Of a stretch of DNA of 64,000 nucleotides, positions 56,058-64,000 are shown piece after piece. The stretch is from Carnimonas bestiolae. GTDB taxonomy: Bacteria; Pseudomonadota; Gammaproteobacteria; Pseudomonadales; Halomonadaceae. The stretch's first letter is position 1. Each line of letters begins with the position of its first letter. The translations under genes were made by a program, and so were the position numbers. A model generated the notes under the pieces. The model had not been told where the DNA came from. It worked only from the letters and a program-made list of their open reading frames with translations, and searched no databases. The DNA is taken from NCBI RefSeq assembly GCF_051251125.1, contig NZ_JBPCZL010000002.1. One strand, 5' to 3'.

Positions 56058-56960
56058 TCATCGGTGCAGAAAATCATCGATCTGTTGCCCCACTTTTTGT
56101 GGCTGTTCCCACAGCATGTTATGACCATTCCCGTGATAGGTGCTGTACTGCGCCTTCGGCAGCACCTGCTTTAGATGCGCCTGACTACCGGCATCGAAAA
56201 TACTGTCCTGATCGCCCCATAGAATCAGGGTAGGCGCCTTGATACGACGCGCCACGTAGCTCCAGTCGGTAACGCTCAATGCGCGCAATACGCCAAGCCA
56301 GGTCGTTGCCGGAAGACGAGCGCTTTCACTGCGCTCATGGCGCAGGAACGATGGGTCTACCGGAGAAGGGTTGGTATACCACTCATCCATGAAAGGGCTG
56401 TCTGCATCGAGGGGAAAATGCTGGCCAGCCAAGCTGTCCCAAAGCCAGTCGAGGGCCGCATCGGGCAGTCTGGTACCGGAAGAGAGCAGCACCAGCTTCT
56501 CCACTCGGTCAGAGTAGAGACCCGCCAACGTCGCGGCAGTCATCGAGCCAAGCGAATGCCCTGCGATATCGGCAGAGCCCAGGTGCTTGCTATTCATGAA
56601 GCCGACCACCTCGTGCGCGAGCGAAGCAGTATCGAACCCCGTTACTGGTTTACTGCTGGCACCGTGACCCGGTAAATCCAGCATATAAAGATGCCGGTGA
56701 CGCAGATGAGGGGCCACTAGCGACCAACTGCGCGAGTTATCGGTATATCCATGAATCATCACCAACGGCTTACCTGTCGGATTACCTGCTTCCACGTAAG
56801 CCAGCTGCTGGCCGTCGGCGAGGGTAACTACATCCTTACTGCCCGCCCATGCACGTTGTGACGGGATCGATAACGCTTGCGCCCAGGCTGAGTGCAGCAC
56901 AATGCTCGCCATCAGTAGCAGCGTTAACATCACAACAACCGGTTTTTTCAGCAGCGACAT
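56058..56960 (-). CDS. Exported alpha/beta-hydrolase
   Basis: 300 residues with a signal peptide (VVMLTLLLMASIVLHSAWAQ). PLVMIHGYTDNSRSW gives the oxyanion loop, DIAGHSLGSMTAATLAGLYS the nucleophile Ser, LILWGDQDSIFDAG the acid and YHGNGHNMLWEQP the His. It resembles hydrolases of the haloalkane dehalogenase/esterase type with a cap domain. Exported to the periplasm; substrate unknown. Alone on the minus strand. Confidence 0.85.
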   Translation of the reverse strand: MSLLKKPVVVMLTLLLMASIVLHSAWAQALSIPSQRAWAGSKDVVTLADGQQLAYVEAGNPTGKPLVMIHGYTDNSRSWSLVAPHLRHRHLYMLDLPGHGASSKPVTGFDTASLAHEVVGFMNSKHLGSADIAGHSLGSMTAATLAGLYSDRVEKLVLLSSGTRLPDAALDWLWDSLAGQHFPLDADSPFMDEWYTNPSPVDPSFLRHERSESARLPATTWLGVLRALSVTDWSYVARRIKAPTLILWGDQDSIFDAGSQAHLKQVLPKAQYSTYHGNGHNMLWEQPQKVGQQIDDFLHR

Positions 56961-57301
56961 ACGCGTTTCCTGTTTTCTAGCGGGTGTTTTTAGAAGCTCT
57001 CATACAACGCGGCGATACTGGCCTCATTGATGGCGATTGCTTGCGACTTCCAATGCCGTTACAACGCGCATCGCGAGAACATGCCAACTGTCGGGTACGT
57101 CTTTAGAACCTATGCTACTGGCCAGAGCAGATGGCGTAACGACTGAGCGCTGTGCTGGCTGATCAATACTTTGTAGGCACATCAGAGTCGGCAGCCCGGC
57201 AGCCCGGCAGCCAGTTGAGACTTTCGAGAACGCCAACGCAACAAGGCCCGAAGGAAAACCTTCGGGCCTTGTTGCGTTTCCAGCCAGTGCTAGATTGCCA
57301 A
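56961..57301. other. Intergenic region upstream of the alpha/beta-hydrolase and downstream of gyrB
   Basis: 341 bases. It contains the gyrB hairpin (57235-57278), a three-copy GGCAGCCC-type direct repeat near 57190-57212 and otherwise no supported feature. Confidence 0.55.
57235..57278 (-). terminator. gyrB terminator hairpin
   Basis: A perfect 20-base stem (AACGCAACAAGGCCCGAAGG with its complement) around an AAAA/TTTT loop, about 25 bases after the gyrB stop on the minus strand. There is no strong U-tract, but the stem is very stable. Confidence 0.85.
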
Positions 57302-59716
57302 TCAAATATCCAGGTTGGCGACCAGCGCATTCTGTTCAATGAAGTCGCGACGTGGCTCAACTTCATCACCCATCAGGGTGTTGAACATCTGGTCGGCGAC
57401 CACTGCATCTTCAATGGACACCTGCAGCATGCGCCGCACATCGGGATCCATGGTGGTTTCCCACAGCTGCTCAGGGTTCATCTCGCCAAGCCCTTTGTAG
57501 CGCTGGATGCTTAGGCCGCGCTGCGCTTCGCCCTTCAGCCATTCCATCACTTCGCCGAACTCCTTCACCTCACGACGCCGCTCGCCACGGGCGACGTAAG
57601 CGCCGTCTTCGAGCAGACCATCGAGCGTTTCGCCGAGTGACACCATGGCCGAGTAATCGGGAGAGCGGAAGAAGCTCAGCCCCAGGGAATAATCGGTATC
57701 AACGCCGTGCGCTGTCACCGTTACTTTGGGGAAGTAAAGCTGGCGTTCTTCATCGAACTGGGCGGAGAAGCGATAGCTCGCGTCACCTTCGTATTCGCTG
57801 ATCAGCGCCATGCGCTGGGACAGTTTTTCCATCCACGCGCTAACCGCCTGCTCGTCGGCCAGCTCGGTATCCTTGAGACCGCCGACGCGAATCATCTCTT
57901 TCAATACCTTGCGCGGATAAACGCGCGACAAACGATCGAAGCGGCGCATCACGTCCTGATACTGATTGATCAGCTTCTCAAGCTCAGCGCCAGTAATGCC
58001 TGGTGCCGTCTCGTGAACGTGCAGGCTGCCGCCATCAAGGGCTGTCGTTACCAGATACTGCTCTAGGGCCGCCTCATCCTTGAGATACATTTCCTGCTTG
58101 CCACGCTTGATCTTGTAGAGCGGCGGCTGCGCGATAAACACGTGACCACGCTCAATAATTTCAGGCATTTGACGGAAGAAGAAGGTCAGCAGCAGGGTAC
58201 GGATGTGCGATCCATCGACGTCAGCATCGGTCATGATAATGATCGAGTGATAGCGAAGCTTCTCGACATCAAATTCTTCACGACCAATACCACAGCCAAG
58301 CGCCGTAATCAGCGTGCCGACCTCGGCAGAGGAGAGCATCTTGTCGAAACGCGCTTTCTCGACGTTAAGAATCTTGCCCTTCAGCGGCAGAATTGCCTGA
58401 GTGCGGCGATCACGGCCCTGTTTGGCTGATCCTCCGGCAGAATCACCCTCCACCAGATAAAGCTCTGATTTGGAAGGATCCTTCTCCTGACAGTCGGCCA
58501 GCTTACCGGGCAGCCCCGCGATATCCAGGGCCCCTTTACGACGCGTCATTTCACGCGCCTTACGCGCCGCATCACGGGCACGCGCAGCATCGATCATCTT
58601 GTTGACGATAATTTTCGCTTCGTTGGGGTGCTCTAGCAGATACTCGGAGAAGTTTTTGCCCATCTCCTGCTCTACCGCGGTTTTTACCTCGGACGACACC
58701 AGCTTGTCCTTTGTCTGCGAGGAGAACTTGGGATCGGGCACCTTGACCGAAATGATCGCCACCAGCCCTTCGCGTGCATCATCGCCGGAGGTAGTTACCT
58801 TGGCTTTCTTCTGCAGCTCTTCAGCTTCAATGTAGTTGTTGAGCGTGCGCGTCAGCGATGCACGGAAGCCGGCCAGGTGAGTGCCGCCATCGCGCTGCGG
58901 AATATTGTTGGTATAGCACAGCAGATTTTCGTTGTAGCTATCGTTCCACTGCATCGCCACTTCTACCGTGATGCCATCTTCACGGTCGAGGGAGAAATGG
59001 AACACCGGATTGATGGTGGTGCGATTCTTGTTGAGATGCTCAACAAAGGCCTTGAGACCGCCCTCGTAGTGGAACAGCTCCGATTTGCCGTCGCGCTCAT
59101 CCGTCAGGCGAATGGCGACGCCCGAGTTCAAAAATGACAGCTCGCGCAGGCGCTTGGCCAGAATCTCGTAGTGGAACTCGATATTGGCAAAGGTTTCGGG
59201 AGACGGCACGAAGTGAATCTGGGTACCCGAGCGCTCGGTATCACCAACAACCTCGAGCGGCTTCTGCGGCACGCCGTGGCTGTAGGTTTGGGTGTGCACC
59301 TTGCCGGCACGCCAGATGGTCAGATCGAGCTGTGACGACAGTGCGTTAACCACCGATACCCCAACGCCGTGCAGACCGCCGGATACCTTGTAAGAGTTGT
59401 CATCGAACTTACCGCCCGCGTGGAGCACCGTCAGGATAACCTCAGCGGCAGACACGCCTTCGGAGTGCATATCGGTAGGAATACCGCGCCCGTCGTCCGA
59501 CACGCTAATGGATTCGTCCGCGTGAATGGTCACGTTGATCTCGTCACAGTAGCCTGCCAAGGCTTCGTCGATCGAGTTATCAACAATCTCGAAAACCATG
59601 TGGTGCAGACCGCTGCCGTCATCGGTATCACCGATGTACATGCCCGGGCGCTTGCGCACCGCGTCCAGTCCTTTCAAGACCTTGATACTTGATGAATCGT
59701 AAGCCTGCTCGCTCAT
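57302..59716 (-). CDS. gyrB: DNA gyrase subunit B
   Basis: 804 residues from the ATG at 59716, with AGGAG five bases upstream; a GTG at 59722 is the alternative. GHKL ATPase: VDNSIDEALAGYCDE, SDDGRGIPTD and GGLHGVGVSVVNAL; TOPRIM: EGDSAGGSAKQGRDRR and MTDADVDGSHIRTLL; the C-terminal part with QRYKGLGEMNPEQLWETT. Length is that of enterobacterial GyrB with the insertion. It introduces negative supercoils with GyrA and is the target of coumarin antibiotics. It lies at the end of the dnaA-dnaN-recF-gyrB block. Confidence 0.99.
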   Translation of the reverse strand: MSEQAYDSSSIKVLKGLDAVRKRPGMYIGDTDDGSGLHHMVFEIVDNSIDEALAGYCDEINVTIHADESISVSDDGRGIPTDMHSEGVSAAEVILTVLHAGGKFDDNSYKVSGGLHGVGVSVVNALSSQLDLTIWRAGKVHTQTYSHGVPQKPLEVVGDTERSGTQIHFVPSPETFANIEFHYEILAKRLRELSFLNSGVAIRLTDERDGKSELFHYEGGLKAFVEHLNKNRTTINPVFHFSLDREDGITVEVAMQWNDSYNENLLCYTNNIPQRDGGTHLAGFRASLTRTLNNYIEAEELQKKAKVTTSGDDAREGLVAIISVKVPDPKFSSQTKDKLVSSEVKTAVEQEMGKNFSEYLLEHPNEAKIIVNKMIDAARARDAARKAREMTRRKGALDIAGLPGKLADCQEKDPSKSELYLVEGDSAGGSAKQGRDRRTQAILPLKGKILNVEKARFDKMLSSAEVGTLITALGCGIGREEFDVEKLRYHSIIIMTDADVDGSHIRTLLLTFFFRQMPEIIERGHVFIAQPPLYKIKRGKQEMYLKDEAALEQYLVTTALDGGSLHVHETAPGITGAELEKLINQYQDVMRRFDRLSRVYPRKVLKEMIRVGGLKDTELADEQAVSAWMEKLSQRMALISEYEGDASYRFSAQFDEERQLYFPKVTVTAHGVDTDYSLGLSFFRSPDYSAMVSLGETLDGLLEDGAYVARGERRREVKEFGEVMEWLKGEAQRGLSIQRYKGLGEMNPEQLWETTMDPDVRRMLQVSIEDAVVADQMFNTLMGDEVEPRRDFIEQNALVANLDI

Positions 59717-59930
59717 GTTCACTCCTGGGCTGTTAAGCAGCTATCTATCGACGCTGCGTGCTGACACCGCCACCGCAGCATGAATACTCGTTGTCGAGCT
59801 GCTCACCTGCTGTTTTGCGACTGGCGGCGGCATCTGTGCGTGCCACCTTGCGTTATTTCCATGCGGGAAGGGCCAACGCCCCCCGGCGAGCGACTGCCCA
59901 CCTACGTGCGGCAATCGCAAGGCTGCATGG

Positions 59931-61010
59931 TCAGGCGCCATCAAGACACCCGCCACGCAGCTCAAATACAGCGAATTCCTGGGAGAATCCGTGCTGTACA
60001 TCATTGCGCTCGATGGCCGTGATGAAGCTTTGTCCTTGCTGCTCTTCGAGCACCTCACAGAAGCGCTGCCGATGACGGCTATCGAGTTCGGCGGCAAGAT
60101 CGTCGATCAGATACAGGCAGTGGCGATCGGTCAAGCGCTCAAGCAGTTGCCCTTGGGCTAGCTTCAATGCACTTACCACCACCTTCTGCTGACCGCGAGA
60201 CAGCACCTCTGCGGCCAATCGCTTGCCGACCCGAATACGAATATCCGCACGCTGTGGCCCCTGCTGGGTAAACCCCATTTGCCTATCGGTGTTGATACCC
60301 GCTTCGAGCACCTCCTCGAGAGGGCGCTGGCGATCCCAACCACGCGTGTACTGGAGCGTCACGTCGGGGAGGTCAGCCAAGCGCGCCAGGGTTTCTGCAA
60401 ACAGCGGCACAAGCTGCTCAATATACTGCTTGCGCAGGCTGTCCATCTGCTCCGCAGCGCGCCCCAGCTCCTGATTCCAGGCAGCCATCGAAATTCGGTC
60501 AATTGTACCATATCTCAGCAGCGCGTTGCGGTGTTTCAATGCCCTGCGCATACGCTTCCACAGCGCCAAAAAGTCGTGATCGACGTGAAAGACGCCCCAA
60601 TCGAGATATTCTCGACGAGCACGTGGCGACCCTTCAATCAGTTCGAAGGTGTGGCTATCAATCAATTGGAGGGGAAGCTGCTCGGCCAGGCGGCTGATAC
60701 GCTCAACGCGCTCACCGTCGAGCCTCAGCTCGACGCTGCTACTATCGCGGCGACGCTGGATTCCGATACGTTGCGGAGGGGAGCCGGCAATACGGCCAAA
60801 AACGGTCAGGCTGTCGGCATCGAAATGGATGAGCGATTTGACGTGGCGCGCCCTGAAAGAACGCCCTAACCCGAGTAAATGCAGCGCTTCAAGCAGACTG
60901 GTCTTACCGCTACCGTTAGCGCCACAAATCAGGTTGATACCCGCAGAAGGCGTCAGATCAGCCTGCGCAATGTTGCGCAATCCGGTAACTTGGAGACGAT
61001 CAAGCGGCAT
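59931..61010 (-). CDS. recF: DNA repair/replication protein RecF
   Basis: 359 residues. GANGSGKTSLLEALHLLGLG is Walker A, followed by RRDSSSVELRL, SRGQQKVVVSALKLAQ (signature) and YLIDDLAAELDSRHR (Walker B with D-loop). It binds gapped DNA and, with RecO and RecR, loads RecA. It follows dnaN by 56 bases and precedes gyrB by 214 bases, the usual order. Confidence 0.97.
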   Translation of the reverse strand: MPLDRLQVTGLRNIAQADLTPSAGINLICGANGSGKTSLLEALHLLGLGRSFRARHVKSLIHFDADSLTVFGRIAGSPPQRIGIQRRRDSSSVELRLDGERVERISRLAEQLPLQLIDSHTFELIEGSPRARREYLDWGVFHVDHDFLALWKRMRRALKHRNALLRYGTIDRISMAAWNQELGRAAEQMDSLRKQYIEQLVPLFAETLARLADLPDVTLQYTRGWDRQRPLEEVLEAGINTDRQMGFTQQGPQRADIRIRVGKRLAAEVLSRGQQKVVVSALKLAQGQLLERLTDRHCLYLIDDLAAELDSRHRQRFCEVLEEQQGQSFITAIERNDVQHGFSQEFAVFELRGGCLDGA

Positions 61011-61066
61011 AAATAAGTCCGCCGCTGCACGTGGAGCAAAGCATTAGCACAGCGGCGATAAGTGCC

Positions 61067-62191
61067 TTACAGACGCATCGGCATTACAACGTAGCGCGCA
61101 GAAAAGTCCGGCGCAGCGTCGTCATCGTTGGTGACAGCTTCCAGCAACACGCTGGAAATGGAATCGGACAGCGTCATCACTACCTGCTCGGTGCCAACCA
61201 CATTCAGCACATCAACCAGATAACCTACGTTGAAACCAATCTCCAGGCCATCGCCCTGGTAGTCGACAGCAACGTTTTCCTCTGCTTCTTCCTGCTCAGG
61301 GTTGCTTGCCTGAACACGCAGATTGCCGTCTTCCAGATAGAGCCTGACGCCGCGATACTTTTCGCTGGAAAGGATCGAGGTACGCGCCAGCACCTGACGA
61401 AGTTCGCCGCGCTCGGCAATCAGTCGTTTATCACCGCCTTTCGGGATAACGCGGTTAACGTCGGGGAACTTGCCGTCAATCAGCTTGGAAGTGAACACAT
61501 AGCTGCCGGTGCGGGCGCGCAAATGGTTGGGCCCAAGCACCAGGGTGACCGGCTCGTCGCTATCGTCGAGCAAGCGACCCAATTCGAGCACGCCTTTGCG
61601 CGGCAGAATCAGTCGCTGCAGCTCCTTCACGGCCAGCTCATTGCTGCTTTCGGCCAGCGCCAGGCGGTGTCCGTCGGTCGCTACGACACGTACAGCGCTG
61701 CTTTCGAGCTCGAACAGCATACCGTTAAGGTAATAACGTACGTCCTGCTGTGCCATCGCGAAGGAGGTTGCGTCGATCAGGTGCTTGAGCGCCTTGCGCG
61801 GCAGCGTGACTTCGGCATCCTGCTTGCTCTGCTCGATATTTGGGAACTCGGCCGCTGGCAGAGTGGAGAGCGTGAAGCGCGAACGCCCGGAGCGCAGCAC
61901 TGCGCGTCCATCTTCCAGCGCCAGACTAATGGTCGAGCCTTCCGGCAGCGAGCGGCAAATGTCCATTAGCTTGCGCGCCGGAACCGTGGCAGAACCCGCC
62001 GTTTCCAATTCATCTAGCTCAGCATGCCCAATCAGTTCGACTTCGAGGTCGGTACCCGTTAGCGCCAAACCGTCGCCACCCGCCATCAGCAGGACGTTGG
62101 ACAGCACCGGCAGGGTCTGACGGCGCTCAACCACGCCAGCTACCAGACTTAGGGGCCGCAGTAGAGCTTCACGCGAGATGGAGAATTTCAT
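61067..62191 (-). CDS. dnaN: DNA polymerase III beta sliding clamp
   Basis: 374 residues from the ATG at 62191 (MKFSISREALLRPLSLV). Three clamp repeats are visible; RRQTLPVLSNVLL, TGTDLEVELIG and KLIDGKFPDVNRVIP with the C-terminal YVVMPMRL. It forms the ring that holds polymerases on DNA, and its hydrophobic groove binds clamp-binding peptides. Operon with dnaA, 113 bases downstream of its stop. Confidence 0.98.
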   Translation of the reverse strand: MKFSISREALLRPLSLVAGVVERRQTLPVLSNVLLMAGGDGLALTGTDLEVELIGHAELDELETAGSATVPARKLMDICRSLPEGSTISLALEDGRAVLRSGRSRFTLSTLPAAEFPNIEQSKQDAEVTLPRKALKHLIDATSFAMAQQDVRYYLNGMLFELESSAVRVVATDGHRLALAESSNELAVKELQRLILPRKGVLELGRLLDDSDEPVTLVLGPNHLRARTGSYVFTSKLIDGKFPDVNRVIPKGGDKRLIAERGELRQVLARTSILSSEKYRGVRLYLEDGNLRVQASNPEQEEAEENVAVDYQGDGLEIGFNVGYLVDVLNVVGTEQVVMTLSDSISSVLLEAVTNDDDAAPDFSARYVVMPMRL

Positions 62192-62304
62192 CGGAGCCAC
62201 ACTCTCTTCTGTTGATCGTTGCAAGGATCGCTAGTCGCGATCATTACGGGCTAAACGGCTTGGGTCAATGCCTGCTGACATTCACCCGCTTGATTTTCTG
62301 ATGA

Positions 62305-63765
62305 TTAGCTGGTCAACAACCGCATCAGGTTCTTGTAGTCCTCACGAATGTCGGCGCTTTCTTCTCTCAGCGCGACCACCTTACGGCACGCGTGCAGCAC
62401 CGTAGTGTGATCGCGCCCGCCGAAGGCATCGCCGATTTCAGGCAAGCTATGACTGGTGAGTTCCTTGGCCAGTGCCATTGCTACCTGACGCGGCCGCGCT
62501 ACCGAGCGAGAGCGTCGCTTCGAGTGCAGGTCCGCCACCTTGATCTTGTAATACTCCGCCACAGTACGCTGAATATTATCGATGCCCACTTGTTTATCCT
62601 GAAGCGCCAGCAAATCCTTGAGCGATTCACGGATGAACTCCTGGTCAATCGAGCGCCCCATGAAGTGGGAGTCAGCGATCACCTTTTTAAGCGCGCCTTC
62701 CAGCTCACGCACGTTAGAGCGAATTTTCTGCGCAATGAAGAAGGCCGCATCGTGCGGAAGATCCACCTTCGACTGCTCGGCCTTTTTCATCAGAATGGCA
62801 ACGCGCGTTTCGAGCTCAGGTGGCTCGATGGCAACGGTAAGCCCCCAGCCAAAGCGCGATTTCAGGCGCTCTTCTACCCCTGAAATTTCCTTGGGATAGC
62901 GATCCGAGGTCAGAATCATCTGCTGACCGCCTTCAAGCAGCGCATTAAAGGTGTGGAAGAATTCTTCCTGAGAGCGCTCCTTGCCGGCGAAAAACTGAAT
63001 GTCGTCAATCAGTAACGCATCAACGCTGCGGTAAAAACGCTTGAAATCGTTGATGGCGTTAAGCTGCAATGCTTTCACCATGTCCGCCACGAAACGCTCG
63101 GAGTGCAGGTACACCACCTTGGCGTTTTCACGCAGTCCGGCCATGTGATTGCCCACCGCGTGCATCAGGTGCGTTTTACCCAGGCCGACGCCACCATAAA
63201 GAAACAGCGGGTTATAGGCACCGCCTGCATTTTCGGCAACCTGACGCGAGGCCGCGCGGGCTAGCTGGTTGGACTTACCCTCAACGAACGTGTCAAAGGT
63301 AAAGGAAGGATTCAGACCACTGGTGTGCTTGAGGCTACCCTCAACCTGCACCTCTCGGCCTTTGTCCTGCGCCGAAGAAGATTCTTCTGAGGGAGAAGAG
63401 GACACATCGACGTCTTCGGAGAAGGACGCGCGCGAAGGGCGACTGCGAATGACCGCAGGCGCTTCAGGTGCCGCTGGACGAGCAGGGCGCTGAGCGGCCG
63501 CTGGATTGGAAACGCTGCGACGACTACCGATGCCCAGTTGCACCTTGGGTGGCTTGCCAGGTGCGAGTTCACGCAGCACTTCATTGATACGCTTGAGAAA
63601 CTTATCGTTCACCCAGTCGCGTACAAAGCGGTTGGGCGCCAGTAGCACCAAATCGCCGGCGTCGCCTTCTTCGGCCTGAAGCGGGCGAACCCATGTATTG
63701 AACTGCTGAGAGCTAAGCTCATCCTGCAAACGTTCAAGGCATTGCTGCCATAGTGCAATCAACAC
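62305..63765 (-). CDS. dnaA: Chromosomal replication initiator protein DnaA
   Basis: 486 residues starting with GTG at 63765 (TTG at 63762 is possible). N-terminal domain I (LWQQCLERLQDELSSQQFNTW), a low-complexity domain II of about 90 residues rich in Pro, Ala and Ser, AAA+ domain III (FLYGGVGLGKTHLMHAVG, DALLIDDIQFFAGKE) and domain IV with GDAFGGRDHTTVLHACRK, which reads DnaA boxes. It opens the origin for replication. DnaA boxes upstream suggest autoregulation. Confidence 0.99.
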   Translation of the reverse strand: MLIALWQQCLERLQDELSSQQFNTWVRPLQAEEGDAGDLVLLAPNRFVRDWVNDKFLKRINEVLRELAPGKPPKVQLGIGSRRSVSNPAAAQRPARPAAPEAPAVIRSRPSRASFSEDVDVSSSPSEESSSAQDKGREVQVEGSLKHTSGLNPSFTFDTFVEGKSNQLARAASRQVAENAGGAYNPLFLYGGVGLGKTHLMHAVGNHMAGLRENAKVVYLHSERFVADMVKALQLNAINDFKRFYRSVDALLIDDIQFFAGKERSQEEFFHTFNALLEGGQQMILTSDRYPKEISGVEERLKSRFGWGLTVAIEPPELETRVAILMKKAEQSKVDLPHDAAFFIAQKIRSNVRELEGALKKVIADSHFMGRSIDQEFIRESLKDLLALQDKQVGIDNIQRTVAEYYKIKVADLHSKRRSRSVARPRQVAMALAKELTSHSLPEIGDAFGGRDHTTVLHACRKVVALREESADIREDYKNLMRLLTS

Positions 63766-64000
63766 GCTAATTCTTCATCCTGATAACTGCCAGTGATCTG
63801 TACCTGCCGCAGCGCTAACACTGTGGATATCGCTACGCTCAAGAGAGCCGTCCACCACGCATACCTTGTTGAATCGGCGGCATTTCGCGTAATGCCGCAC
63901 CAGCGCTGTAAAATCGGCACGGAACAAGTAGTGTATCGACCCTCACGCCAGTTATCCACACCCAAAGGAATTAATCAGGCTGTGAATAACCTAGGCAAAA
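63766..64000. other. dnaA upstream region, edge of oriC
   Basis: No gene is supported here; a 68-codon frame is not coding-like. It contains a perfect DnaA box TTATCCACA (63952-63960, plus strand), a one-mismatch box TTATTCACA on the minus strand (63981-63989) and an 8 of 9 match TGTGGATAT (63822-63830). The origin very probably continues beyond the window end. Confidence 0.7.
63952..63960 (+). promoter_or_regulatory. DnaA box (perfect)
   Basis: TTATCCACA matches the consensus fully, 190 bases upstream of the dnaA start. Confidence 0.8.

Noticed and set aside
61031..61969. 312-codon plus-strand frame over dnaN
   Set aside because: Antisense to dnaN, produced by GC-rich codon structure.
63759..63965. 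68-codon minus-strand frame upstream of dnaA
   Set aside because: Covers DnaA boxes, overlaps the dnaA start and has no ribosome site or homology by eye.

Overview
The window comes from a gammaproteobacterium. The dnaA-dnaN-recF-gyrB block at the right end, the ectoine-free but otherwise typical housekeeping set (long-type ArgG, short-type ArgC, Mn-SodA, SQR-like flavoprotein, MocR-GabT pair) and the protein sequences together suggest the family Halomonadaceae (Halomonas, Kushneria or Salinicola-like); this placement is inferred from sequence character and was not tested by search. DnaA boxes at the right edge indicate that the chromosomal origin lies at or just beyond base 64000.

Left region (1 to about 29.8 kb): a surface-polysaccharide (capsule) locus, almost entirely on the minus strand. 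Read in the direction of transcription it starts with a small lipoprotein and a KpsD/Wza-like outer-membrane export protein, then an ABC exporter (KpsM permease, KpsT ATPase, KpsE-like inner-membrane/periplasmic adaptor). A set of large multidomain assembly proteins follows: a two-domain GT2 protein, a methyltransferase-like/coiled-coil protein, an alpha/beta-hydrolase, a secreted alginate-lyase-like protein, a GT2+GT4 bifunctional glycosyltransferase, a methyltransferase/P-loop-kinase fusion and a tandem GT2 glycosyltransferase. The dTDP-L-rhamnose genes come next, split into two pairs (rfbA-rfbC and rfbB-rfbD) by an oppositely oriented gene for a large beta-helix (tail-spike/pectate-lyase-like) protein. 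Further glycosyltransferase genes close the locus, and at its far end a plus-strand gene encodes a Hint (Hedgehog/intein) domain protein. The central part (about 13.5-24.6 kb) and the beta-helix gene are visibly more AT-rich than the flanks, as expected for an exchangeable serotype-specific cassette.

Middle region (29.8-50 kb): argG, a small secreted peptide, a heptamer CTAGGGG tandem repeat, an M32 carboxypeptidase, a class A acid phosphatase, an ACS-family MFS transporter, galE and ugd (precursors UDP-Gal and UDP-GlcA, probably also used by the capsule), a divergent MocR regulator/gabT pair, an MpaB-like oxygenase with an SDR, an S24-type repressor, an enolase-superfamily protein that lacks the canonical catalytic residues, a LysR regulator, argC and a CsbD/DUF883-like stress protein.

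Right region (49-64 kb): an SQR-like flavoprotein, small secreted and membrane proteins (DoxX, pirin), a SufR-like Fe-S regulator divergent from sodA, an MscS channel, an alpha/beta-hydrolase, and the replication block gyrB-recF-dnaN-dnaA.

The most interesting part is the capsule locus. Its two methyltransferase-containing proteins together carry the parts known from the WbdD chain-terminator/ruler system (methyltransferase, kinase-like domain, long coiled coil), but distributed over two proteins and with a P-loop domain in place of a protein-kinase-like one. A recurrent W-Y/PDV/HY/G sequence module links the coiled-coil protein to the two big glycosyltransferases. This suggests a scaffolded assembly and length-control machine.
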